Source: Marsupella aquatica
Lineage: Eukaryota > Marchantiophyta
Length of the DNA: 64,000 nt
Reading direction: 5' to 3'
NCBI GenBank assembly: GCA_973895155.1
Contig: OZ316899.1
Span: 8,060,001 to 8,124,000, forward strand
A model generated the notes under the pieces. That model was not told where the DNA came from and searched no databases. It worked only from the letters and a program-made list of their open reading frames with translations. A program made the position numbers and the translations under genes. Below are positions 31,488 through 42,855 of this stretch, piece after piece. Positions within the stretch are counted from its first letter, which is position 1, and each line of letters starts with the position of its first letter.

Positions 31488-32570
31488 TTAATGTTTGCAC
31501 AATTTCTTTGCTATCTTCTTCATCGTAGCGTTGACGATATTCTCTACTTCCCTTAAGTACACATCATTTTGAACGTGATAGGATTTCAGTTTGTTTTCAT
31601 TAACCAATTGTCGTTCGCTTCCGTCTTGACTAGCAATATCAAAAGTCCCATTACCCCATACCTTATGTACAATAAATGGTCCTTCCCATTTGAGTTTTAA
31701 TTTTCCTTTTTTTATACGAGCTCTTTTCTTGCACCACAACACCAATTCTCCTTCAGAGAATACTGTAATATCCCTTTGATCATCTATTCTTCTTTTACGT
31801 TGCCCTTGTACATGCTCCAAATGTTCTTTTGCGTTCTTTCTCTTCTCTGTAAGTTCCATCAACTCCCTTAGTCGCTGTGTTAAACTTAGGTTTTTGTTGA
31901 TATCATAATTTGTAGCCACTTGTAGACTTGGTAATTCATATTCTGATGGCATTCGAGCCTCTACTCCAAACATAAGTTGAAATGGAGTGTGTCCTGTGGT
32001 TACTTTATATGCCGTACGAAATGCCCATACAGCGACAGGAAGTTGTACATCCCAATCGTTCTGCTGCTCGTTAATCACTTTCCTTAAAACATTGAGTAGA
32101 ACTTTGTTTGTGGATTCCGCCTGGCCGTCGCATTGTGGATGATAAGGAGTTGAAAATCGATGATTTATATGATAATTTTCAGTCAACTCCTGAATAGTGT
32201 TATTCAGGAAATGTGTCCCCTGATCGCTTATTAACTCCCCTGGTAATCCATATCTTGTAATAATATTTTGGTATAAAAACTTTGCAGTTACCTTAGCTGT
32301 GTTCACACAAGTTGCTATTGCTTCCACCCATTTAGTGTTGTATTCCGTTGCTGCTAAAATGTAATGATTCTGACTGAACCTCGAAGGTGGTGTTATTGGT
32401 CGAATAAAATCCAATCCCATTTTTGGAAAATATAAGGGGCAATAATTGGCCTAAACTCCATACTTTCTTTGATTGGCCCTGTACGTTGACACAAATCACA
32501 AGTTTTAACGAATTCTCGGGTATCCTTGTGCATTGTTCTCCACCGTCATCCTTGTTGCAATATTTTCCTC
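31488..32570 (-). pseudogene. pol: E5 integrase
   Basis: Gypsy integrase core: the zinc pair CDLCQRTG (about 32490), MGLDFIRP, SDQGTHFLNN and the Glu in GQAESTNKVL. The tail GKLKLKWEGPFIVHKVWGNG has no chromodomain. The core is open from 32420; upstream a frameshift and two stops (TAA and TGA near 32550-32578) break the zinc region. Confidence 0.88.
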
Positions 32571-32578
32571 AAGGTGAT

Positions 32579-33712
32579 TTATGCACCAAAATGACCTCCT
32601 CCTAAACCTTTGTGAGCTGATACAAGTGCTTCTTGCTTCTCATCATCAGGTACCACTCTTCTAAGTATGTCATCTGATCCTTTGTAATAAAGCATATGAT
32701 TAATTAAAGTGTAAGGCTTGGCCTTATATGCATATATTTCTCTTTCCTTACTGGATAATCCTTCCAAAAACTCAGCTGTTCGTAAATATCTTTCCAAATT
32801 GGTTTCATCATCCAGAGTAACCAATTTTACCGGGTATTCTCCTTTTTCCTCTTGGAATAACCCCATGTCAGGTAGTTGATCATCTACCACTGTTGATGCT
32901 TCCCCTGATTCTAGCCTACTCAAATAGTCTGGTATAACATGTGTTCTTCCTGGTTTGTAAATAATAGTGTAATCAAACTCTGCTAACAAAAGAATCCATC
33001 TGGCTATCCTCCCTGATAGTTGAGGTTTGTTCACTAACTTAACTAGCGCGATGTGGTCCACAAAGAATACAAAACGGTTACCTAAGAAGTAGTGCCTGAA
33101 TTTCTTCACAGCAAAAATCATGGCCAATGCTTCTCTTTCAATGGTGGTATAATTCTTTTCATGCACGTTTAGTAACCTACTTGCATAATAGACGGGTAAA
33201 TCTATACCATGTTCTCCTGTTTGCGCCAATATCGCTCTAACTGCTACCAATGATGCGCCGGTGTGCAAATGAAACTCCTTCTTCCAATCCAGCTCTTTGA
33301 GTATTGGCGTGTAACACAGTCGCTCCTTGATTTCTTCAAAAGCCTTCTGACAGTTGTTATCCCAGTTGAAAGTTTGATGGTTACCCGTTAATCGCGCTAA
33401 AGGAGCGCTGATTTGCGAGTAACCTTTAATGTAACGTTGATAAAAACCTCCACTTCCCAAAAACCTTCTTACTTGTGTTGCGCTTGTGGGTATTGGCATG
33501 TCTTTTATAATTTTAATTTTGTCAGGATCTACTAATAGACCCTGTTTGCAAACAATATGACCCAATATTTTCCCTGATGGTACAAAGAATGTGCATTTGT
33601 CTGGGTTTAAACTGACCCATCCTTCTCTGCATCTTAAAAGACATAATCTTAAGTGGTTTATGTGTTGTTCTTCCTCTCCATAGATTGTAAAATCATCAAG
33701 AAAAATTTGCAT
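32579..33712 (-). pseudogene. pol: E5 reverse transcriptase C-terminus and RNase H
   Basis: Begins at the RT active-site region (FLDDFTIYG), continues through the thumb (GHIVCKQGLLVDPDK, FLGSGGFYQRYI) and RNase H (ASLVAVRAIL, YTTIEREALAMIFAVKKFRHYFLG, VDHIALVK), and ends at the integrase boundary GGGHFGA before a TAA. In the RNase H start the usual Asp of FHLHTDAS is Gly (HLHTGAS), so catalysis is probably lost. Confidence 0.9.
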
Positions 33713-33720
33713 GAATTGAC

Positions 33721-34140
33721 TTAAGTATTCATGGATAACATCATGATCATAAGCCTCTGAAATGTGCTGGGCCCATTACATAATCCAAAGGGTAACACCA
33801 GGCATTGGAACGCACCCCATTCCGTGATAAATGTTGTTAGTTCTCTAGCCTCCAAAGCTAATCGTACCTGACTATACCCACTGTAACCATCCAGAAATGA
33901 GTATGCAGATTTACCCGCTACGACGTCTAATACTGCTTCAAGAAAAGGTACAGGAAATGGATCTTTAATAGTTGCTGCATTTAGCTTGCAGAAATCAATG
34001 CATACCCTGAGTTTCCCATTTTTCTTTGGTACCACTACTATGGGTGATAACCATGTGTACAATTAACGGGTTTGATAAATTTTGCATCCAGTAGTCTTTG
34101 TATTTCCTCTTTGACCTTCTCAGCATAATTCGGATTCATT
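33721..34140 (-). pseudogene. pol: E5 reverse transcriptase N-terminus
   Basis: Carries WLSPIVVVPKKNGKLR, DGYSGYSQV and FGLCNGPSTFQRLM. Joined to the C-terminal half by a one-base shift near 33740. Another shift and TAA near 34064 separate it from the start of RT (NPNYAEKVKEEIQRLL, 34090-34140). Confidence 0.88.
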
Positions 34141-34154
34141 CGATACCATTGAGT

Positions 34155-35145
34155 CTATACTGGTATAGATCCGGGTATTAATCTTATCCAATGCACCCCA
34201 ATTGTCTCCGGTATACCCTTTAACTCTGTATAATCCCAAGCAAAAACGTCCCTCAATTCCTTGAGTAAAGTAATAAGTTGTTGTTTGATATCCTGAGTTA
34301 ATTGCTTCCCGATTTTAACCTGGCAAGGTTTATCATCGTCACCTAAATTAATTCTTTGAGTATGTTCATCTTCTGTGGCACTCCAACTAATTACTTTTTC
34401 TGGAATGTTCTTCAAGGTTGCGGAAGCTTCTTCTTCTACCAGAGAGCAATCTTGAATACCTTGCGGATCACTTCTCAAATCATGGTCCATTTTCTCTCTG
34501 GTCATTGCTTGTATGTCGTCCAACTTAACTACTTCTACTTCACTAATCGGTATCAAGTCAGGACGACATTTCATATAAGTTTCTTGTTCTTCCTCATTCA
34601 ATCCTTCGGCCCAGTTGAGTGTACATACCCTAGCCATGGGTGGTGTACTATCATCGATGGCTTTGGTACGAATCTTGAATATTTCTCCGCGATGTTCGAT
34701 CTTAATATAATCTTTATCTTCACCCCAGTGTTGCTTAACTTTGGCCTGTCTTAACCATGGCCGGCCCAACAGCATTGGTTGCCCCATGGTTGAATTTGCA
34801 TCTCTCAGTACTACTACGCCTAGATTATACTTAATGCCTGAGATTAACATGGGCAAGTCCTGCACATAGCCTAGTGGATGACAGCTGCTCTGATCAGCCA
34901 TTACTAGATTAAAAGGTGTCGGTAACAATTTCACTTTTCCCAACATTCTATATGTCTGTTCACTCATAAGATTTACTGCAGATCCCTCGTCCAATAGGAC
35001 ATTCTTTAATTTAATTCCTTTAACACTTATTTGTACTATTGCACCTTTATCAATTAAAGAAATTTTTCTTGCTTGCTTGATATAAAGGTACTCACGGTAA
35101 TGTTGTAGGAGTGGTTTTCCCTTCCAACTTCCTTAACATTGCTTC
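34155..35145 (-). pseudogene. E5 protease region, cut by the CACTA end
   Basis: Aspartic protease LLDEGSAVNLM (about 34965-35000) and LLGRPWLRQAKV. The frame can be followed upstream to about 35140, where the CACTA terminus begins. The gag of this element is not found in the window. An acidic linker toward RT ends with the block LIPGSIPV before a stop. Confidence 0.85.
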
Positions 35146-35500
35146 CACTAGTAGAAATACCCCCTATTTTTGACCATAAAATACGACTGACTATGACTAA
35201 AACCGGTCATGTATGACTGAAAATCACTGACGTCGTTCTTGCAACTAGTAGTCGTAAAAGTGGTGACTTGGATTGACTTAGTCATATTATTCACTAGTGT
35301 CATTAGTCATTTTAGTGACTAGTCAAGTATTTGGAACCATACATCAGTCAAATATAAGTGTTTAGAATGACTTAGTTCGAGTCATATGGGGTTTTCTGTG
35401 AGTGATTGATAACACTCAATTGACTGCACTAGTTTCCGTAGACAATGATGTCATTCATAGTCGAGACTGAGTCATTAATGTCACAAAAGCACCAATCCAA
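35146..35500. repeat. CACTA terminal and subterminal repeats
   Basis: The CACTAGTAGAAA terminus is followed by at least a dozen TGACT or AGTCA words in both orientations. In En/Spm these are TNPA binding sites (known for the family); here they are inferred from repetition and position. Confidence 0.7.
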
Positions 35501-35638
35501 CTAACAATGGCATGATAATAACTCAAAATATGAGCAATCCATCAAAAAATAGAGTATTACCCAACATCATGTACTCCAAATTGTGGTCATATATTGAAAC
35601 AATCCTTCACATTTTGAGTCTCAAATTGTACTTGGTAC

Positions 35639-36166
35639 CTAACACTCTACAAATTTCTCAGGCCACATCACAAATGATTCCACAGCATCCACAAGATGGA
35701 TGTGTGGCGGATCATCTCCCTTGTTTGGAAAGGGTAGAAGATATTTGGGCTTACTGACAGTAGTCAACAACAGCACAACATGATCAGCAAGTACCTTCTT
35801 TCCATGGAAAGTACTTGCTTCAATTTGAAGTATGCCTTGCCCAACACAAACACCAGAATTATCAGTTGCCATTAGCCTAGAAGACTGTGCTACAATGCTC
35901 ACTGCTGTCCCTTTTGGAGAAGTGTTATTCCTCTTCTTCTTTGGTGCCTTGTAAGGCAAAGTCTCATTCCCACTGTTTCTGGTCCTCATCTTTCCCATGT
36001 TCATCAGTGGTGGGGATTGAGAAAACTCATCTCCAATACCTGGGGGAGGCTGAGAGTCTATGAAAATCACATCATTGTCATCACTCTGCTTCTCCTGTGA
36101 ATCTGAAAATTTGGTAGCCTCTAAGTTTCGTCTCCTCTTCCTGCCTGCTGGATTTGGTATGCGCAC
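35639..36166 (-). CDS. CACTA TNPA-like protein, C-terminal exon (DUF8039-like)
   Basis: 175 codons. A Lys/Arg-rich start is followed by a globular block with SIVAQSSRLMA, VADHVVLL-type strands and a final AVESFVMWPEKFVEC. This layout (a strand-rich domain ending in a W-P block) is seen at the C-terminus of plant En/Spm TNPA-type proteins. The start is an exon start, not an initiator ATG, by inference. Confidence 0.6.
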   Translation of the reverse strand: MRIPNPAGRKRRRNLEATKFSDSQEKQSDDNDVIFIDSQPPPGIGDEFSQSPPLMNMGKMRTRNSGNETLPYKAPKKKRNNTSPKGTAVSIVAQSSRLMATDNSGVCVGQGILQIEASTFHGKKVLADHVVLLLTTVSKPKYLLPFPNKGDDPPHIHLVDAVESFVMWPEKFVEC

Positions 36167-36523
36167 CTCCTCCTGTGCTGGCTCTGTACCTCAATAGCAA
36201 CCACAAATTCCTTCATTTACAACTAAGCATATAGGCACTGAAGCTGTCAACAAACCATCAAGTTTGCACTAATTGAACGTACATGGCATAGATACTCAAC
36301 CACATTAATAGGCCAGACAGAGTCTTCAAACCAACATTTACTTACTCTCAATGACAGTTGTACCAGGTTCGATGATCTTTGGATCTGCTACAGTCACTGC
36401 AATCTGATCACCTGATGCACAATGTAACAAACCTTCAGGGTCTAGAACCTGAACCTGAACCATCCTGCATCCATGAACCTCAAATTCCTAGGTAAAGTCA
36501 CACTACACTAAACATGATTTCAG

Positions 36524-36797
36524 ATGACACGTACCACTCTTCTTTGTAGGCACAACTTCCACAATATTTGCAGGCTCTTCATATGGATGTGCAATTGGGT
36601 GCTCAACCCTGCCAGCAATGTGCATCACCCGCAACTCACGTAGTTCAGCTTGTACTTCCCTTAAGGTTGATCCTTGGCTTTGAAGAAGACTAGCTATGTC
36701 CTTGAATTGACTCTTGATCTCAGTCTCTACTGATGGCCAAGCATTCTCCACAGTCTTCAACCGGTCTGATATCTCTGTAAGGGTAGACACTGCTCCC
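36524..36797 (-). CDS. CACTA TNPA-like protein, coiled-coil exon
   Basis: Bounded by a plausible acceptor (ATATAGCAG, ending near 36798) and donor (GTACGTG near 36520). The encoded stretch is a heptad-like helix (LTEISDRLKTVEN, then SLLQSQGSTLREVQAELREL), the usual dimerisation element between the Transposase_24 domain and the C-terminus in these proteins. Confidence 0.55.
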
Positions 36798-37043
36798 TGC
36801 TATATATCACATACACCAACCAAACGGCTCTTCTCAGTACTGTATAACAGATTGTCCATCAATAATGCTCCTAAATTACCTGTTTAGATCCAATGCTGCC
36901 TTCATCACACTTTACCCTTTTTATTTCTGCCACAACCTCCTCTTTTGTGGGTTTCTCTCCAGTAAGCTTTTTCTGGAGCACCTAAACATTGCAAGACACG
37001 TTCCTCAATGTCAATCTTGCCTAAACGTAGCATGCTGCTACAA

Positions 37044-37718
37044 CTATATACAATCCACCCAAATATTGAAATGTAAATAAAGATATGTATGGCATGGGAA
37101 CCCAACCAATTTGGCTACTACTGGTGCATGTCCTTCCCTCCCTGTAAGCGTAGGATTCTTCACTGCATTTCTAGCAGCAATCATTTGTGCAGACTTCTCC
37201 TGTCCTGCCCTAGACAGGAATGTCCCTCTCAGTCGAGCCCATTGTTCTACATGAACACTTGGGGGTGCTTCAGCATGTGGTTTACTGCCATCAGCAATCC
37301 ATGCTTTGTGCAATCGATGCCTCTCTATTTTCATGATAGTTCGTCCATACTTTGCAAGACAATCAGCACTGACCCCTTTCCCATAATTCCCCAAATATTC
37401 CCACTTGTCTCGCATATATTTGCAAACCAGTTCCATGTCAGATGGATGTTGACAATTAAAGTTAGTACAGCTAATGTCCAACCACCGTAGACACTCCATT
37501 CGCAAGTCATTGTGCCATCTATTCTTTCCAGCACTCATCGTTGTGATCCGGCCTTCATCATCAACTTCAACAGTACCGAGCTTCACATTCTCACCTCTCC
37601 CAGTGCTCCCTGACGCACTACTTGGTGTTGAAAATCCAGGAGTTGCTCCCCCATGGCCTGAGCGGGGTGTGATAGGGTTATCTGAAAAGAGAAATGCAAT
37701 TAACACCATTAATATCAT
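37044..37718 (-). CDS. CACTA TNPA-like protein, Transposase_24 domain
   Basis: The Ser/Gly-rich start is followed by RWHNDLRMECLRWLD and then HVEQWARLRGTFLSR ... SAQMIAARNAVKNP, recognisable as the plant Ptta/En/Spm transposase domain (Trp-x-Leu and Asn-Arg blocks with a basic helix). It would bind the subterminal repeats. The exon 3' end is probably before 37080. Confidence 0.65.
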   Translation of the reverse strand: MILMVLIAFLFSDNPITPRSGHGGATPGFSTPSSASGSTGRGENVKLGTVEVDDEGRITTMSAGKNRWHNDLRMECLRWLDISCTNFNCQHPSDMELVCKYMRDKWEYLGNYGKGVSADCLAKYGRTIMKIERHRLHKAWIADGSKPHAEAPPSVHVEQWARLRGTFLSRAGQEKSAQMIAARNAVKNPTLTGREGHAPVVAKLVGFPCHTYLYLHFNIWVDCI

Positions 37719-37750
37719 ATGGTCTCTGTGAACTACCTGATTTCAATACT

Positions 37751-38560
37751 TTACTTAGAACTGCTGTAGAAAATACCTCCTCCCCTCTGCAGACTCTGTG
37801 TCGGTTGGACTGAAGGTGCTGGTGCTGGTGCTGGGTTCCCACCATAACCTTGCCATCCTGTTGCCATTGGGAGAGGACCTCCCATGAATTTCCCCGATGG
37901 CCCCATTAACCCTCCTTCATACATATTTGTGGGCTGCATACGGTCCCACATTGGGTCTGCCATTCACATCAGACCAGGCAAATTGTCATACTCGGACCCA
38001 CATCTATTGAGGAAAACAATCAGCCAATTTGAGCTCAAAATACACTTGTCCACATGAAACAAATTAAAATGTTCACACTTACTTGGCCAACTTGGACCTA
38101 TATAGTTGGCAGAAGGGCCTACACCCATAGACCCGCCATAGTTATTGCCCCCCTGTCGTGCTTGCGACCAGTTATAGTTGGGGGCATTAAATTGCGGGTT
38201 GTTGCAATTGCTGTTGCTTGGGGCTTGGGCTGAGTATACAGAGGGCGTCGGTCAAGATCTCATAGAAGTTCCCCCAGTTGCCTTACTGCAAGCAGGCTTT
38301 GGTGGAGGGGTAGGATTTGGCATGTCATCATCCTCTAACATGCTAGCACTTGCATTCGGATCTTGGTCAGGATCATATTCTGTATCACCAACATCAGGCA
38401 TGCAATCCTCTACCTCATTCTTCTCAGGAGATTCAGCCATTGAAATAGGGGTCTTTGAAGTCAACCTCTCACTGCGTCGCCTAGGTCCATCAGGATTATA
38501 GAAGGTCTTCCGTCTACACTGACTCCGCTTTGACAGTGTTGGGATACTTTTGTTACTGCA
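37751..38560 (-). pseudogene. CACTA TNPA-like protein, N-terminal exons
   Basis: Asp/Glu/Pro-rich and Gln/Asn/Gly-rich low-complexity sequence (38560-38083), a GTAAGT donor at 38082 and acceptor TAG at 38004-38006, then a Met/Gly/Pro-rich exon (about 38003-37751). A TGA lies just before MADPMWDRM (near 37963). Reading frames across the intron do not match cleanly, so the gene looks damaged. Confidence 0.5.
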
Positions 38561-38903
38561 ACACCCACATGAAATTTGACATAGGTTATGTATGTAGTAG
38601 TCCATTACAGAACCTACACAATGAACAGACGCACACAACGAGATACACATACAGCTCATACTATGCACAGTCCCTTACATATCCAAAATAGCCTCTTGCA
38701 CATCACCCAACAGGGCTGTGGCACATTGGCAAACCCATGCTCGGTGTTTCACAGCCTGCTTCTCATACTCACACATGCCATTTTTGTCTGGCATCCTACT
38801 CACCAAGTTATTGCGGTTGCACAAACAAGTCATCCATTTATTGCTCATACTTGCTACTCATTGCACTTCAAAGAGTCACCTACTCACAACAAAACAAATC
38901 CAA

Positions 38904-41900
38904 CTACTCATCATCTTCGTCCATGTCAGATTCAACCTCTCCCTCATAAGTCTGTCTCACTGTCAAGGGGATGTACTCCCTGGTCCCCTGGCCCCGATGT
39001 ACAACGTCTACTGCCAGATGTTCAAAGGCTCCATGTGCATCCAAACTGAACTCTATTTTAGTACCCTCCATCCTTCAAACTCTAGGTGAGCTATGGCAGA
39101 CTACATGCCAACCACGAGACTCCTCCACATCTAAAAAAATACTTGCTCAACTTGACTTGGGAACACAAAAGGCTCCATCCATTCTGCCAGTCTTTGGTTA
39201 TAATTGACCATTAGAAAGCCATCCATGTCTCGTTTCATGGTCGCTCTTGGCCCATGCCAATCTGGCTTCACCCATGAACCTTTCATTAGGATGATTTGTT
39301 GTGATGTGTTCCCATAATTCAGTGCCCAGATGTCTGCCAACTCCCCAACATATCCCATCTCCATCCAGCCCCTGTTTCTCTGAGCATCTATATGCTCAAA
39401 CATAGATATTACCCCCAAATTATATGTCACTAAATGCTTGTCCTCATCATCATACACACGGTACTGATTCCCATATGCTTTCATCCGTTTATACCGCTGT
39501 ACAATACGTCTGGGAGGCACAGACAAGAGGAGAACATCTCTATCCATGTTTGGATTCTGCCTGCTATGCTCTCGAATTGTTGTCCTGGTCCACTCAGGAA
39601 AAGTAGGGAATGCCTGGTGATTTAACCCTAATTGGGCGGCCTTCTGCACATTGTATTCCCTGCATGATGACAATGAGAACAATTTCTCAATACAATGTAC
39701 ATATCCTACCAAAATGGATATGAATAAAGAAGGAATGCAGGGAGGGTGCGGAAACATGAGTACTCACTGCCACCAAGGTTGCATCATGACTGTATTGTGT
39801 AAGACATATAAGTGTGATGCATCACAAACTTCTGCAGACAATTGCAAGGAAGTAAAAGCGCCTTGAAGAACCTCTCCAGCCACCCCCTCTTCTTCCTCAG
39901 CATCCCACACCCTGCTCCTAACACTGTCTACACCAGCCATGTACTCTGTAAGGAACCCCAAGGTCTCTTCTTGAATGTAACCGAGAGCCATGCTTGCTTC
40001 AGGCCTGTAATAAGTATGTACATGGCCTTTTAGCAACTTCATGTACCGTTCCATTGGATACATCCACCTTGTACTCACTGGGCCGTAGTGGCCCAGATCT
40101 TCAACCGCATGGATGATCAAATGAGTCATGACATCAAAAAATGCTGGCGGGAAATAAATCTCCAAGTCACAAAGCACACGCATAGTATCTGCCTTTAATT
40201 GAGGAAATGTTGTAGGGTCCCACACCTTCACACAAATACGACGAAAGATCTGACACAGTCTCAAAATGACATTGCGAACTGGTTTTTGCATCAATCCCCT
40301 CAGACATACTGGTAGAATGTCTTGCATCATAACATGGAAGTCATGAGTTTTCATGCTTCCTAACTTCTTCTTCCTTATATGCTTTGCAAAGGCTCCAGCG
40401 TACCCAGAGGGTACTCTGAACGAACTCAGCCTAGACAAAACTGTGTTCCACTCATTTTGGGTGCAAACATATGGAGCTTAGTACTTGAAAACCACACCCG
40501 ACCTATTCTGGGATTCTTGCAGCCAAAGTTGAGGACGAATGCCCTTCTCCTGAAGGTCCTTTCGTACTGCTGCAGTATCATTGTCCCCCGACAAAAACTT
40601 CAAAAGACTTTTGCATACATTCTTCTCAATGTGCATTACATCAATGTTATGTTTGCTTGGCTCAAAATCCTGCACCCATGAAGTACGCATGATTGCCACA
40701 ATTAGGTTCAGACACAAGAACTAAAAACTGTTGTGCATAGGATCTGAAGAGGTTCATTGAGTACAAGTGAATATGCAAATGTTACCTTCCAATAATCCAA
40801 TGATGTGTCCATGATTGTCTGCCTTTTGATGCCATGAGTCTTTGCTAGGTCGTCTGGCACGTCTCTACAAGCACCATATTCATCATAAGACACCTTGTTC
40901 AGTCCCCACTGCAGAAGTTGGTCTCTACTAACCAACACAGGAGACTCTCGAAGCTCCCTCTGGTTGTTGAAGCGGGCTATGTGGGATTGCCTGTGCCTGA
41001 AAGGGTGGTCGGCAGGAAGATATCGCCTGTGGCCCTGGAATTTGATACTGCCCAAGGAAACGGACCGTTCAGATGTAACATCTGGGCCACATCGTGTGCA
41101 ACCCAGATATCCCTTCCCTACCTGCCCAGATATCATGCTATGTCCAGGGTAGTTTGCTATTGAATTAACACACATCGCACGTAGGTTGAATGTCCTTGGT
41201 CTACCAGGTCCACAAAGTGCATCAACTGTCATAACTCCATGTGTCCATAGAGTAACCCATTCCTCCGCCGCAAGGGCCAACCAAACATCTATGTTTGCAC
41301 TTATAGCAGAGTTTGGGCCGGGAATCATAAGACACAAGATCACAAAAAAACGCTTGGTGGATATCCAAGGCGGGAGATTATAATTTATCAAAGTCACTGG
41401 CCAGCAAGAATACACGTTGTTCTTGTCTCCAAAAGGATTAGCACCGTCAAGGCTTAGACCAAACCTCACATTTCTGCTCTCTGCTGCAAAGTCCAACCAC
41501 TTCTCATCTATGTACTTCCAGTGGTTGGAATCTCCAACGTGACGTTGCAACCATCTGTACTCTTCTGATCAGAGATCCAAGTCATCATCTTAGAAATGGA
41601 TGGACACCTACAGAGGCGCTGCAATCTTGGAATGAGAGGGAAATGCCGTAGGACCTTAGCAGGTTGAGTTGACTTCCCCACGTTCTTATATCTGTGCTTT
41701 CCGCAGATAGGGCAGGATAGGCAATCAGCATATTCTTTTTTGAAAAGTACATGGCCATCTGGGCATGCATGGATGGACACATCATTCAAACCAAGTTTGC
41801 TCATCACCTTCTTTGCCTCATACATGTTCTTAGGAGCAATGTTTCCAGCGGGTAGTACTGTCCTCTGTAGGAACATCAACAACTCTGTTACACGTATGTT

Positions 41901-42416
41901 GGGCACACGGTGACATCCACATATATTGAGGAACATCACTATGAACCCTAGTTTGGAGCAATTTGCACCACCATACAATGGGGACGTAGCTTCCTCCAAG
42001 TAGGCCCCAGTTCCCAAGAATTGACCATCATCTCCAGCTCCTTCTCCAATGTCAAACTCTTCTTGGTCCGATGGATTTGCACCATGCATGTCTGGTTCTT
42101 CGTCCCCCTGTGCCTCTGCATCTTCATAAAGTGCATCCAGGTCTTGAAAAATGTCTGAAACCATCCTAGGAACATCTGCCTTGTCCTCATTAGAAGTCTC
42201 GAGACCTCCCTGTGGAACATACTCATCTTTGGCATTGTTGCCTACATGATCAGTGACGTTATGAAAGAATGCAGAGTGTCTTGCTGTATTCACATTTTCA
42301 AAATCTGCTTTCCATTCATCATCCGATGAATCCTCTTCCTCTGGCACATTCCACACCCTGCGGATTGGATGTCTTCCATGCCTTTGAAGATGAGAATGCA
42401 CTTGGTTCAGGGTCAT
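38904..42416 (-). pseudogene. tnp2: CACTA tnp2 transposase (Transposase_21, DUF4218, DUF4216)
   Basis: Exon 1 (42416-40786): acidic start, zinc region CPDGHVLF...CPICGKHRY, then Transposase_21 (RFGLSLDGANPFGDKN, GYLGCTRCGP). Intron 1 (40785-40670, GTAACA...TGCAG). Exon 2 (40669-39768): IDVMHIEKNVCKSLLKFL, then DUF4218 (KTHDFHVMMQDILP, YPMERYMKLLKGHV). Intron 2 (39767-39660, GTGAGT...TGCAG). Exon 3 from 39659: DUF4216 (MGYVGELADIWALNYG) and an acidic tail ending at 38904. Both introns keep the frame. Damage: one-base loss near 41550, TAA at 40478, an indel in a T-run near 39131 and a TGA near 39084. The enzyme would cut the CACTA ends; here it is not functional as it stands. Confidence 0.85.
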
Positions 42417-42855
42417 CGAGTGGTATCCTCATTTGCCTGATCCATACCTTCAGCTGTCGTAGGCACCACTTGGCTATGTACCCTTTGCACTAAACAGGCT
42501 TATACAATTGCATATTCTAAGTACATGGAGGGACACATGCAAGTTTCATGAAGGAAATATCACAGACGCTAAACACACTCACTATCAAGTTCGCTCTGTG
42601 CTGCGCCCAACCTGCCCACGTATCATCTGCTCACTACAGGCAGCAACATCATAACAGACTTGCTATAATCAGTGAAGTGCTTGGTCGTTGACCAGTCAAT
42701 GGTACAACGTACATCATACACGGCCATACATCTCCACATGCAAAACCAAGACATTTGGAGGATGAAAAGGAGTAATGTCTTGTAGACCAAAAATAACACA
42801 CAAGAGTTTATTTCAAAAATGTAACCGTCTAGCATACAGACAGTTGAGACCTTAC
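42417..42855. other. No gene seen between tnp2 and the BRCT gene
   Basis: AT-rich sequence without a supported frame. It could hold the promoter of tnp2 or an intron; I see nothing decisive. Confidence 0.4.

Larger units (their letters stand above)
35146..42500 (-). mobile_element. CACTA (En/Spm) DNA transposon, left end at 35146
   Basis: The terminus CACTAGTAGAAATACCCCC starts at 35146 (TTC precedes, possibly the 3-base target duplication). The first 350 bases are packed with TGACT/AGTCA words, typical of CACTA subterminal repeats. Inside, on the minus strand, are tnp2 (42416-38904) and a TNPA-like gene (about 38560-35639). The other terminus was not found in the window, so the right boundary is a guess and the BRCT gene at 42856-43869 may belong to the element. 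Confidence 0.8.
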